A stretch of DNA of 64,000 nucleotides from Triglochin maritima (lineage: Eukaryota; Streptophyta; Magnoliopsida; Alismatales; Juncaginaceae). Where the stretch lies: positions 11,070,501 through 11,134,500 of the forward strand of contig OY821775.1 of assembly GCA_963682175.1 (NCBI GenBank), given 5' to 3'. The translations under genes were made by a program, and so were the position numbers. A model generated the notes under the pieces. The model was not told the origin of the DNA, did not search any database, and saw only the letters and a list, made by a program, of their open reading frames with translations. The number at the start of each line of letters is the position of its first letter. Position 1 is the stretch's first letter. Positions 35,571 to 48,140 of this stretch are shown in pieces.

Positions 35571-38500
35571 AATAGGAATTCAATTTTTTTTTCTTTTGAA
35601 GTTTTGTTTGAAAATTTATCAAACAAATATTATTGTCATTTTAACTTTTCCTTGACTACATTTTAGCAATTTGTTGTTCGGATATTTAAATTTTGATCTT
35701 CAAGGCTGCCTGATGCATCGCACGGAGTAGTCGCTAGGTATATTCTAATCATCGTTACTAATGTATTAGTTGGATTTCAACGCCTCGGTTGGAGCCATCT
35801 ATACCTCTCTCTTTAATTATGATAAAAGTTTAATACGTCGGGCTCATTTATTAGTCCAAAGACAAGCATTGGTATATTGTCACATACATGCACGTACTAC
35901 ATAGTGTCCGACCAAGTCCAACCATCGCATGCCCGCATGTAAGCTTCTTCATGTGCAAACTTACGTAGTTGGTCATTTCTTGTTCTTGTTCTTTTTACGA
36001 AAGATGCTTCCAAAACCAGAAGTACTCGTGTATAGTTCGCGGATACTTTTCTCTCTCAATTTCCTTAGAAGCAACCTGAGCACAAGAAATTAAGATGGCA
36101 ATTTTTAACAAAACACAGCAATCTGATACGAACTCTCTACTTGTAGTGATGCAAAGAATTGTGGTCATATGCAACTTACCGTGTTTAACTTAGCTTTTCA
36201 ACGTAAAAAAACATTCATATTTAACTGATCATGTAACTCATCTTCCTGGCTGGTTTGTGTATTGGCATTATCAACCTTAGTAATACATGCTTAAGATGAC
36301 GTGTACCACGATTAGTCCAAGGACTAACTAGAAAATGGAATCCTGCTTCGCACTTCTCCTCTAACAACATGCGATCCTTAATTGATCGGTAAATTAAATC
36401 AACCTGTACGAACTATAAAGAGTGTATATATATCTTGGATATTTGTATACATTGATCAATTTTCTTTTGGTGCATGATTTGCCAAATAATAAATAGCAGG
36501 AGTCATAAAAATTCATTCATAGCCGGCACTTGCGATTGTTATCAGACATAATTTATGGTAATTTATGGGTTATTTGTATATTTGCAAACAATAGCTTCTA
36601 ATCATCTAAAAAGTATCAGATGGTTCTTCTCAATATTATGTCAAAGTTAATAGGTAGACTATTAGAATGAGGCTGAGTCGGGTTTAATTTGGGTTTGCTT
36701 CTCAACTTGTTTATTAAGGCAACCAGGCAGGTGTGAGGCACGTTGTTTGGGTAGAGCCTATTAATGTCGGGCTTTACGTAGATTTGACCTGAATATGATG
36801 ACATGAGAACTCGGCCTAACTGTGATAATTCTTGACCCCCCACCCCCTCATTTCACATGTTTTTCTCATATTAAATATAACAATATGAACATAATTTATG
36901 AGGTAAAAGTAGGTAAGCATTAATATGCCAATATGGTGCGGTACGTATTAATTTATTGGCAAAAGAAGCTGAAACTTGACAAGTCACTTTTTCCCCTTCC
37001 AAATAAGCATATAATAGGAAAGTGTGAGGGTTGTAAAGTGAATTTCTGAGGGGTCCTTTTTTGACTTTGAAAAATATTATGTACGTTCTTGATGACGTTA
37101 CGTAGCAATGGTTGGAACCTAATAGTTCAGCTCAGATTCAGATTCTGGTCTAAAATAATTGGAGTTAATAAGGATTGACATGGATATGGAATTTATTGGG
37201 GTGGCACCCGGAAACTAAGGTGTCCACCACTGACCCATGTCCATCGTTCTTATATATATCTTCACTTCAACTTGGTGGGTGGTGCAATGGTTGTGGTGTT
37301 TTTAGACCCAAACTTTGTGTCGGACATTGATTGAACTTTTACTCCTTAACACCTCAACAATTGTACATGTTCCAACGTGGGCATATTTCAAATCATATTA
37401 TATTAATTAGGTGCGTCTTGATTAGTTGGACCTTATTATAGGTCTATAATTTATATATGTGAGCTATGCTTAACAGCTGTGATTAGTTTAAGAGTTATTT
37501 GAATAACATACAAATGTGACGTGTATAATATACATCAAAGCACATTTAATGCATACGAAAATAACTTCACTTGAAGTGTACGTACGTGGTATAGTAAAGT
37601 TAGAAGTTTACAAAGGCATTACAAAGGTTGATATGCAAACCAGTAAACCACCCTCAGTTAGCATGTATAATATGTTTCTGTTACAATTATTCTTGCCAAC
37701 TCCAAAAGGCCCTCATGATTGATAAATTTTCAAAACAAAATGAAGAGCTTCCAAACCCCTAGAGCTTCATGTGGAAGCTTGGAGTTACAACTTTGTGAGA
37801 CCAAAACCCAGAAAACAATGCACCTTTAATTCCATATCCACTATAACTTTACAACCATAAACTAACAATAAATAAGAACAACTCCTTTGCTGAAGACAAC
37901 ACCAAAAGCCGCATATGGGTAAGTAGCAAGAAGTTCGAATTGGGCGGTCTTGTTTACACGTGTGAACAAGCTCCTAAGGTTCGGTGTACTTTCTTTTTGA
38001 AAGCTACTAGAGTTTTTATTCTACCTAGTCTAACCCATACTTCAATCTCCAAAAGAACACATAAGCATCATTGGAAAAGTTATATGAGATTATGGTAACC
38101 TTTTAAGATCTTTTGGCAATTTCTTCCTCATTCACTTCTGATTGTGTTGGGGTATGGGCGATTTCTTTTGGTTGGAAAATAGCACTTGTTGCACCACATT
38201 TTTGGGACATTGTGTGGTATGACATTTATGAAGGAGAAAGTATTGAAACATGGCCTGGGTATAGCGAAAAGCTTAGAAAATTTAATTGGATTTATATTTA
38301 CGGAATTGCAATATTCATTAATTTGCTTCCCATTAAGATATAACTGTCTTTTTTTTATTACTAGTCATACTTATATTAGATGGCCTTCGATGGTGCATAA
38401 ACATTTCTTTTGTTTTCCTTTCTCTGGTGGAGGAACTCTAGCGCAATAATTACTTTCTTATTTTCACACTTCACATCGGATCCTCTCCAATAGGCGTAGA

Positions 38501-39177
38501 ATTGAAGAGGTCCAACTCGTTAGATCTTAGCCACACGTTCTTTAACGGATTGTGGAGTGTGTGTGTTACCTTAACCACCTCTCTTATTGTAGTTTGAAAT
38601 CTACTTTGGCAAAAGGTAATTCTTTGTTTTGCAAAAATTCCATTCTTGTCAGCATAAACACTTATTCCTAAGTGAAATTGCTAAGCTAATTATGATAATG
38701 GATTTATGTACGATCTTTTTATAAACAAAAAATATACTTTTAAATATTAAATTTCACGCTTACAAAAAATCAAATACAAATAACACTCGTGTTCTTGTGT
38801 ATGTATCCATGTGTCTGAAAAGAAATTAACATTTAGAAATAAGATTACTATATTATAAGAAAAGTAATTTATGTATCATTAGATAGATGAACACTACTAA
38901 CTGACATGAATTTAGGTATCTATCCATTTGCTCTACATGTAATCATATATATTTAACGTAGCACTCATACTATCATAATGTCATACATATACTATATTAG
39001 TAATATCAACTGACATTCGTGCTTACAATTGATAATCTTATTTGAGTTTAAGAAGTATAATGTTGCTTTACAATTACACAACCATATGTACAAAAATCTC
39101 TAACTTGTTAAAGTTTTGTGTGATCGAGTCCTCGAGGCAACACTACTCATCAAAATATCTGTAATATACTTTGAGCG
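35571..39177. other. Intergenic, no recognised gene
   Basis: 3.6 kb of AT-rich DNA. The longest frames (36616-36843, 37516-37722, 38113-38449) have no recognisable motif. About 36640-36830 is less AT-rich and carries GGGTTTAATTTGGG-type segments like other degraded hAT repeats. 39178-39185 (ACAATAAA) is the target duplication of the next MULE. Confidence 0.5.
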
Positions 39178-39440
39178 ACAATAAACTGAATTGCTAAACA
39201 TCGCCCCAAAATTACTTAAATCGTCCCTTGAAATTACCATTTTGCCATTCTCTCATTTCTACTGCTATAACGCGACATTTTACCCTCTTATCACACATCT
39301 CTCTTCATATTCCTCTTATAATCATAAAAAATAATGTTTTGGAAGTCAGTAATGAACCAACGGACGCCCCAGTGTACTCGAATCTAGTAAAATATCTAAC
39401 ATCTTTTTAATAAAAAAATAATAAAAAATAATAAAAAATT

Positions 39441-39663
39441 ACGGGCGTCTGACGGAGCCGCCCCCACGTAGGAGGGGGCGTCTGGCTAAGACGCCTTCCC
39501 CATGGGGGCGGCGTTTTACCCAGACGCCTTACCCATCGGGGAGGCGTTTTACCCATACGCTCCGCCCATGGGACAGACGTCTGTGTAAGACGCCTCCCCC
39601 ATGGGAGAGGCGTCTTAGCCAGACGCCCCCTCCTACGTGGGGGCGGCTCCGTCGGACGCCCGT
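39441..39663. repeat. Near-perfect hairpin, 55-bp arms, GC-rich
   Basis: 39441-39495 and 39609-39663 are reverse complements with one mismatch that I can see (GTCTGACGG versus GTCCGACGG). The 113-bp centre is made of shorter inverted GACGCC / GGCGTC units. GC content is far above the surroundings. Confidence 0.92.
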
Positions 39664-40116
39664 AAGTTTTTATTATTTTTTTAAAAAGATAATTGATTAT
39701 AAATTTAGATAATTGTTAAATTAATTAATAAGTTAATAATTACTATATTCGGATGATCGATACCTCTTCGGTACACCGAAAATTCAAAAATTTCCAGATC
39801 CAACAATTTCAAAATCCAAAAAATTTCCAGGGGGAGCTGCCCCCTTGCCACCCCCGCCACCTCACCGGCGAGGTGGAATGCCGCTCGCTCACCGGTGAGC
39901 GAGACCCCCGAACGACCTGTCGAGGTGGTATTTGTAAGTCAGGATGTTTTACCACCGGGGGATTTGGAACTTAAAAAATGTTGGATCTGGAATTTTTTTG
40001 AATCTTCATCACTTGCAAAAAAACTCATTGTAATCCGACCGGTTACCACCGAAAACTTGCAAAGAAACGTCAAATAATTTGAGATAACACACCGTATAAT
40101 TTTAATTTGATAAAAA

Positions 40117-40315
40117 AACGAGACGTCTGGCTAATAAGTTTGTACCATCGTGGCGGCGTCTGGCTAAGACGCCTCCACCATGGTTGAGGCGTCTTAGCCA
40201 GACGCTTACACCATGGTATAGACGTCTGGCTAAGACGCCTGTACCATCGTAGAGGCGTCTTAGCCAAACGCCTCCACGATGGTGCAGGCGTCTTAGCCAA
40301 ACGTCTGAGTCGGAA
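40117..40315. repeat. Palindromic GCGTCT...AGACGC tandem array
   Basis: About six units of 30-35 bp, each made of GTCTGGCTAAGACGCC or its complement and a CCATCGTGG/CCATGGT spacer, in alternating orientation. On the minus strand the array stays open and gives a repeated RRLAKTPxPW-like peptide. This is a consequence of the repeat, not evidence of a gene. Confidence 0.8.
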
Positions 40316-40527
40316 AAAAAATCCGTCTTCGTTACTTCGCCTGATCTAGGTGTTTCGCCAGACATTTTCGTGGTGTTGATACTATGAATGTTTGTAAAAC
40401 TGAGTCAAAAACCTTGTTTAAAGACACGGGACGATATGGGTATTAAATATATTGTTAAGGGCAATTTGGTATTTTAAGGGGCGATTTAAGTAATTTTGGG
40501 GCGACGTTTAGTAGTTCCCACAATAAA

Positions 40528-41629
40528 TCATGGTATCAGATGATCCGACATGTTTAATGTTGATATTAATCATGTCGTATATTTTTATTATAACATACAC
40601 AATGTAACATAAATTGTTTAGGCATATTGTTTAGGCATATGGGTCAGCGTAAGTAAGTTTTCAAATATTCTTCTACGTTGTTTTCACGTTACAATCGCTT
40701 ACTTCCATACAATAATACACATTTGGTAACCATTGGATGGTCAATAGATGTACGAAATCATTCTTTGTTAACACATGATTAAAAAACAATTCTATTTTAC
40801 ACTAAAAATATTGCATGTTGACCACTTAAGGATGTCGAAAGGTCACTAGTAGCCAAATCGGCTAAAGTTTTTGGCCCATGTGATGATCTGTCTGTAAAAA
40901 TCTAACATGTATCTATACATCTCTTTTATTATTATACACAGTACATTATATTAACACAAGATCATCACAATTCACAAACCACAACCCAAAAATATGGAAG
41001 CTTTCCAAGTCTATACACTCCTTACATTTTTAATTATTATTTAGGTGGGCCGTAGGTGTGATATATGTATATATAATATAATATAATATAATATAATATA
41101 ATATAATAAATATAGAGAGTGAAGATGGTTAAGACAGGATGAGAAGCCACCTGGGTAGAGATTGAAGCCAATGAATGATTGATGGGACAGCTTAATTTGT
41201 TCGCTATTTTTTATGAACTCTACTACGTGTAAACCATCACCTTAAACAAATCACAAAACTTAAGCAGTCATACTTTTGATGTGTGTTATTATTATCAATT
41301 GATTAGATGTACCTTTCCGAGGTGTTTGACAATTATTTTTTAACCTGTAGTATTATGATGTCTACTTATTATAGTCTAGTCAAATAAAACAGTTCAAAGA
41401 TATACTGCACAATAAAATTCGGAATTCTGGTAATTAGATTTTTCACAAGTTTTCCCCCCGTGTAGGTAGCCTCCAAAACCAAAGCACTAAAATGGAAAGA
41501 CATTGTGGCCCGGCGCTTGATCCATTGACGAGAAAGGTGATGGGAAAAGGATTTTGTTGACTTTGCAAAAATAAAATTATTTTTGTTATCTTTTACTTGA
41601 TTGTACTTTTGGTCGGTATAATTATTCAA
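40528..41629. other. Intergenic with an ATAAT microsatellite
   Basis: No gene is seen. 41071-41109 is a run of about seven ATAAT units. The frame 41369-41629 on the minus strand has no recognisable domain. Confidence 0.55.
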
Positions 41630-42404
41630 GTGAACGGCTAAACGTCGTCCGCAATTTACTTAAATCATCTCCGTTATTTACATTTTGTCCTCACACTTTT
41701 TTTATAATTTTTATTATTATGAATAGGTTGTTTATCTGTTCTTGTTACGTTATAGATTGTTTGTACTTTTAGTATTTATCAGTAATTGATCTTATTAACT
41801 TTGAAAACATCTGCAACATATCGAGATCCACGTTATATAAAGTAACAAATTAGTAACAAACACATAATAATGTACGAATCTTCAGAAATTACACATTACA
41901 ATCAATTTCTACTACATAAGTGATCCCAATGGGCTCTCCTCTGTTCATACTGCATCTCTCATCCAGCAACACTCTTTCGAATTCGGAACCATATGTGAGT
42001 GACAACATTGGTTTCTTCTTTGTCCAAAATCCAATGCAAGTACTGATCGTACTTGTTTCGCCAGTGATGATACCACAAAAAAAACTTGACTTCTATCGCA
42101 ACTTTGTTGCACCAATTTAATTGCTTGGTCACATGTTGCAAATAATTCCGGAGTTATGAAAACCCCACTATAATCTACCTCGTCACCACCAAAATCTTGC
42201 AACGGAACCTGAAATATTTTGAAATTACACACCATAAGAATTAAAAATGATTTAAAATTTTAAAAAATTAAGGCGAGGCGCCTGGCATGAATTTTTTTAA
42301 TAAAAAACGGAAGGACGAAATGGGAAATATATTGAAATGGGAGGGCAAAATGGTCAATGGTGCGGACGATTTAAGTAAATCGTGGACGACGTTTGATAAC
42401 CCCC
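41630..42404 (-). mobile_element. Internally deleted MULE derivative
   Basis: Inverted ends (left GCTAAACGTCGTCCGC, right complement ATCAAACGTCGTCCAC) continue into TTACTTAAATC. Matching target duplications were not found. The minus strand carries a MULE transposase start (VPLQDFGGDEVDYSGVFITP) and, in another frame, YLHWILDKEETNVVTH, both also present in the 14309 remnant, so the middle of the gene has been deleted and the pieces joined. Confidence 0.7.
41945..42235 (-). pseudogene. MULE transposase fragment
   Basis: The 96-residue frame begins like the MULE N-terminus and shifts frame half way; the continuation (EETNVVTHIWF) is in an overlapping frame (41959-42141). It has neither a complete DNA-binding domain nor a DDE core. 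Confidence 0.65.
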
Positions 42405-43678
42405 TGACTTTTCTACGAGCTTTTACTTATATGTTTGAACAGATCCATATTTGTTTGCTCTTTGAGTTTTTTTAGAGTTGTTATCTAGATCTTAATTTCG
42501 TTACATTGTAGGGTTCATGACAAGTACATTATTGGTTTGGCATTTTTCATCATATTCTTAGCTTGTTGTTAAAAAAAGATTATATGACGTTTTGTTTTGT
42601 ACAGCTTAAAAATATCATTTTGCACTTTACGCCATAAGTTTGGGCTTTTGGCGTATAACATCCAAAAATTTGTAATACGAATTTTCTATTAAATAGGGTT
42701 CTGCTAAGTTGGTAAATATGGATAAACGATTTAAAATGTTAACATATAAGAGATTATGGATGGACTGGATTGAGCTCAACTCATAAAACCTTTAATAGCA
42801 AATAAAGGGTGCACTACTGCATTGTGATTTTTTTGTAGCCGATAATCTTTATTATTATTATCTCAAAGGAAGGAAGAACAATTTGTAAGATGCACGTGTA
42901 AAAGTTCTGAAGGTGAGGATAAACTATGACAGATGTTTTTATTTTCGTCTGGCATTAACAATTTCAATGTTGTTTGAGCTACAATTGAGTCGTAACTTCA
43001 CAAAGTTTGGTTGAATTCTTTTTGTTTATTTTGAAAGTGATTCATCTAAAAAGGAGATATTATGCCCATGCATGAAAAGGTGTCTTCCCTCCGCATAAAA
43101 GTGAAAAAGCATAAGAAAGCCAAATCCATAGGGCAAATGGGAATATAAATGGATTTTTTCATAAAAGAGTCAAAGTCTCGTCTTGTGTGTTTAATTTGTA
43201 GGGGACTAAATGTTTTGCTTAATTTTTAACTCACAATAATTTTAAAATAAACCAACCTTTTAATGTGTAAGATAGCGCCACTCCTTGTACTATTTTTATT
43301 CTTATTATTGTTAGCAAATAACTAAAATAAAATTTTAAATTTTGTAAAAAAAGAAGCAATGCAATTAGTTGTTTCTAATGTATTCCAATGTAAAACAGTG
43401 ACCGATTCAGATATCATTGAGGAAACTATGAGAATACTAATGATTATCCCATAATTTAACAGTGTACGAGTTATTACTCAATTTAGGATGGGGGTACAAT
43501 TAGTTCAGGAAAACATGCTTCCGTTGAATAAATGAGATCGAATATATACAGTATTCTAACTAAATCACTACGTTTCAACAATTCAAAGTGCCATAACTAT
43601 TACAACTATTAAGAAAATCATGCTCCGAATCAACTTTTATTGTAAATAAATAATAAATACTTCCATCAAAACAATTAA
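42405..43678. other. Intergenic, no recognised gene
   Basis: AT-rich DNA with no open frame of note. The last 5 bases (43674-43678, ATTAA) are the left target duplication of the composite element that follows. Confidence 0.6.
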
Positions 43679-43843
43679 TGTAACGTCCTCATACACAGTG
43701 GAAAATTTTAAAATTTAAATATACAATCAAGTGAGAACATTTCGAAAAGACATACAAAAGAATGTGATTACATCAAAAGTTCGTAAACAGGAAATGTACA
43801 TATGTAATCACAACCACCACAAAAAGAAGGATAACAACATCTG

Positions 43844-45736
43844 TGAAGAGAATGTGTTCTAAAAGTTTTACTTTTAAATGCCAATTATTATGAATTGAAT
43901 GAGAAATCATTTTGTTCCTTGTTTATGTTATTCGTCTTTTAGAAGTGTTAAGGAAGAGGCTCTTGGTCCTTAACCGTAGAGCTCTAAAAGATATTGGTTT
44001 GCATAAAACAAAAGATATTCGCAATCATGGTAATTAACATGGGACATTAATTACCGAGTTAAGATTGTCGTGTTGGTCATAGATCATTGTAGCTCTACAA
44101 GTGAGTGACGACACGGGTATGCAAAAGAGGAAAATATTACTTTTGTATACTGAATAGACCTAATAAGTAAAATATTATAGAAATGTGTTTCTGTGTCATT
44201 AATATTTTACTGTGTCTTTGGTCCTTTGATATGAGACTTATATCTAATCACTTAAGGAATACTTAATTAGATCAGTGTCTTGAACTATCGATCAGTGTAG
44301 TGTAAAGGCATTGGTTGGTTAAGTACAACTTTCGTTGGAGAAGATAGTTAGTCAAAAGATTATCATTGCCCCTCTTAATTGAGTGATGATATTAGTGGGC
44401 CCCTTGATAAAGCAAAGTTATAATGTGCACAATGTGATTTGAGTTAAGTCACATATTTATAACTAGCTTAAAGAGATCAAGAAATGAATACTAATACAAA
44501 GATGACACAATACTACTTTGTGTGTATTCTTAATATCATGAGGCAAGGGACGGACACAAGTGGTGCACTCCATCACTAAATGGATCGGGTTTTGGTTCAA
44601 GTGGAATTAAGACATCTAACTAATTGGGAGCTATAATGTGTAGCTAGATACCGCTTATAGCTTGTGATATTGAGCTCTTAATATCACTGCCAACTTAGTC
44701 TAGATCCTCCCATAGGTCACACCACAAAACTGGGAAACAAGAAATGGGGATTTTGAGTTCATAAGGATGTGTCGGGTTTCATGTAGAAAATATGACACAT
44801 GGGGTGAACAAACAAAATCAAGATTATGTTGTGATTAATAACATAATTAGAATCTAAATTAAATTCATATGTGATGTAAATATTATGGGGTGTAATGAGT
44901 TGACATTACATAGGATAATATGTTACATAAGTTGTGAATTTACTACTAATCCCGAAATGTCAAATTTTGTAGGGGTTAAACCAAAATTTGACCAGTCTGC
45001 AGTACTGTGCAAAAGTCAACCGATGAATAGTACTGGTCAACCGATGAACAGTACCCGGTCGACCGATGAACAGTAACCGGTCGACCGGTCCAGACGGTTT
45101 TCTGCAGAATTAATTTAAGAATTAATTAGATCATGCATGGAATTGGTCCATAATTGATTTAATTCGTGGTTAATATTATTTATTAATAAATAATGGATGG
45201 TTAGATGGAATTTTGCATGGGATCATGGGCAAGAGGTTGCACATGAATAGGTAATTTGGAGAGAACCTATAAATACAAGGTTATCTCATTACCTCCTTAA
45301 TTTAATTCATTATTTTCTTGAGCAAAATTCTCTCCCCATAATTCTCCACGAAAATTCCTTAATTCTTAAGTTTAGTTTTAGTTCTAGAGATCATCTTCTC
45401 AAGGGAACTAAAGAGGGGTTAGTAATTGGATTCTAAACCCTATTGGAGATTGAGAGACTAGCTTTTCTCTCTCCAATCTTGTTTAGAGTTTGGTGAAATC
45501 TCGGAGGCATCCGGCGCAGCGAGGAGCATCCCCAACGTCTTCGGATCATCAAGAAGTTTTAGAGAACTTCTAGGTATGAATTTCGAAGTCCCATGTTTGT
45601 TTTAATAAAACTTTTAAAACTAGTTATTGAAACAAACCGATGCATGCATGAAACGAATCGTAGAAAATTGTAAAAATCCTTATTATACATAAAAATTCCG
45701 AAAATATATATGTATAATTAAACTAGAAATCCTACA
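43844..45736 (+). repeat. 5' LTR of family B element
   Basis: Starts TGAAGAGAATGTG and ends GAAATCCTACA. TATAAATA at 45268-45275 is the likely promoter; a cluster of CGGTCAACCG/CGGTCGACCG-type motifs with about 22-bp spacing (about 45017-45090) lies about 190 bp upstream. The leader after the TATA includes the segment GGCATCCGGCGCAGCG. Confidence 0.93.
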
Positions 45737-45737
45737 G

Positions 45738-45749
45738 TGGTATCAGAGC
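45738..45749 (+). promoter_or_regulatory. Primer-binding site, tRNA-iMet type
   Basis: TGGTATCAGAGC starts one base after the 5' LTR, the usual Copia primer site. Confidence 0.9.
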
Positions 45750-47242
45750 TTAGGGTTCAATTTTCTCATGATTTATGGCTGTAAACAAATCTAGTTTACC
45801 ATCTAGGATTTAAACAATTCGTTTTACCGGTTTTTCGGTCTTTAAATGTTTGTTGAAATAATTCTTTATAATAATTCGTTTTAAATATTTTGAATGTTTA
45901 AAACATGACATATAATTATTAGAATTATGATTTAGACATAAGTCTAACTTACAATAATTTCGTTTTAAGTATAAACGATTATTTTGTAAGAGAATCAACA
46001 AAACCGAAAAACTGCAATTCATCTTTCCATTGGAAATTGGATGAACAGCGGTTCATAATTAATTTGTGAACTATGGATGTATGAAAAATGTTTTTAATGG
46101 ATTTCAAAATATTTTTCAAAGAATTGTTGAGAATTCTAGATGATTGATAAATTAGATTCTGTAGTTTATAGCAATTGCGTGCATGGATGCTTGAGTTGCT
46201 TTGCAGGATTGTGAGTTTATATGTTCCAAATCAGACACTACAAATGTATGTAATTATTATTATACAGGGGCTTATGTATGTAAAAGCCATATTCTCTATT
46301 TCCTATCTTTAGAATTGCATTTGCATGTGAGAGGTTTTTACATAGGACTTGCACTAGTCGGTTTTATCGAATGTGAGGAGCATGTTTATTTTCTGTAAAA
46401 TCTACATCTCCGGTGCAAGAGGAAGTCGCCGCTGTAGCGCATTGATCGAGGATCGAGGATCAGGGATCGAAGATCAAGGATCAAAGGGAACATATAAACT
46501 CACGCGATATGGATTGTGTGAATGTTTAATTTCTGTTTTTATAATTTCTGCTATGCATGTGATGAATGGTGAATGTTAGGATGTATATAAATTTTAATAT
46601 GCATGATAAACTAAAATTCAAAATCACATGTTGATAAATGAAATTGTCCAACAAAAATTAAGATTAATTTTTCCTTCTTATTTCATCCACTAGCAGCCAT
46701 TGATCGAGGGATACTCTGCTCGCCCTTAGCGGGAGATAGCTCCCTCTATCTTTGGGAATAGTGGGAGATATAAAGGTTGTCTGTTGTTGTGCCACAATTA
46801 AATGTATGAGGTGTGTTTCACCCTAGTGAACCCCAAGTATGTTTAGTTGTGAATACAATAGATAAACGTATCTCGTATCAAATGAAAATAAGTTTTCTTA
46901 ACATTACCTAGAGCCCTCGCTCGGTTTTGGGAAAAAGTTTTTCTTACGAGGATAGGTCGCATTCCCTCATAATTAAAACGACAAGAGTCACAAAAGTTTG
47001 AAGATGCTAAATGTTGCTAAAATTCAAAAAGGTTGTGATTAGAAAATGTTTTTTCTTACCTTGATGTTGTAATGTATTCGATAGCCCTTAGCTAGTCTAT
47101 ATTACAATTGATGGGATCTTGGATTACTGCATTTACGGGCAAGATTTTATTTGCAGTATTTACATCATATTCGATATATATACGTATGTATGTATTAAAA
47201 CATAAAATTGGCATTAAAACCTATATAATTTATTTTGTAGAA
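45750..47242 (+). other. Long untranslated leader of family B element
   Basis: About 1.5 kb between primer site and gag with no credible ORF. It includes a short tandem GATCGAGGATC-like repeat at about 46443-46490. Confidence 0.6.
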
Positions 47243-48140
47243 ATGTCAAATATCCAACCAATTGTGCGATCTATGATCGAAAAGAACCCTTTGCAAAATG
47301 ATGGCTCAAACTTCATGAAATGACAACTCAATCTCAATATCGTGTTGAGGTTTGAAAAACTATCTCATATTTTGGATGGTGAAATCCCAAAATTAAATGA
47401 GAAGGCAACCGATAAAGAGAAAGAGGCGATAGCCAAGTGGGAAGACCAAGAGAACCAAGTTCACGGTCTTATACTAGCATCCATGGGTGACTCGCTTCAA
47501 GCGAAATACTTGGATTCAAAACCCAAGAAGACCATGGAGGCTCTAACCAAGATGTTCATGGATAGTGCCCGAAAGGAGCGCTATAAGACCACCATCGCAC
47601 TCACAAGGTGCCATATGGCGGAGGGAACATCGGTATCCATGCATTTTCTCACGATGCAAGGATACCTTGAGAAATTGTCGAAGCTCTCTTCTCCAATGCC
47701 AGTGGACATTGCCGAAGATCTAATTCTTGGCTCTCTAGCCCCGTCCTTTAAGGATTTTGTGATACACTATCATGTGCGTGAAAAAGGGGTGAGTCTTGAG
47801 GAGCTTCACAACGCTCTCAAAACTGCTGAAGTTGACATGGGCAAAGGTAGGGACAAGCAAGTCCTAGCCATCCATGAGAGGAGCAAAAAGATCAACAAAG
47901 GTAAAGGCAAATTTACCAAAGATACGTCAATCAAGAGCAATGGAGTATGAGGTGCTCATGAGAGTACCTCAAGGGAGAAATCTTACAAATCTCCAACTCC
48001 CAACACGGAGTGCTTTCACTGCGGTGAAAAGGGACACATCCGACCTAAATGCCCCAAGTACAAGGAAGACCTTGAAAATGGGATGATTGAACGTAGGCGC
48101 CCGAGAAACGCCATAGGTATGTTTGTTATTGAGATAAATT
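47243..48140 (+). pseudogene. Copia gag with two in-frame stops (family B)
   Basis: A single frame runs from the ATG at 47243 (MSNIQPIVRSMIEKNPLQND) to the zinc knuckle. A TGA at 47321 replaces what is normally Trp (NFMK-stop-QLNLNIVLRFEK), and a second TGA lies at 47948. Between the stops, 47342-47950 gives 202 residues of UBN2-type Gag (ILASMGDSLQAKYLDS, MHFLTMQGYLEKLSKL, LILGSLAPSFKDFVIHYH). The knuckle CFHCGEKGHIRPKC, a good C-x2-C-x4-H-x4-C, is at about 48010-48055 in the same frame. Only the stops prevent a full Gag. Confidence 0.85.

Larger units (their letters stand above)
39186..40519 (-). mobile_element. Non-autonomous MULE with foldback core
   Basis: Inverted ends (left CTAAACATCGCCCCAAAATT, right complement CTAAACGTCGCCCCAAAATT, both continuing ACTTAAATCG) and the duplication ACAATAAA (39178-39185, 40520-40527). 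A short piece of the MULE 5' coding region survives on the minus strand near 40020-40090. The interior is mostly GACGCC-type repeats: a long hairpin (39441-39663) and a palindromic tandem array (about 40117-40315). Confidence 0.82.

Noticed and set aside
40070..40365. Repeated RRLAKTPxPW peptide ORF on the minus strand
   Set aside because: A by-product of the palindromic tandem array; overlapping frames on the same strand are equally open.
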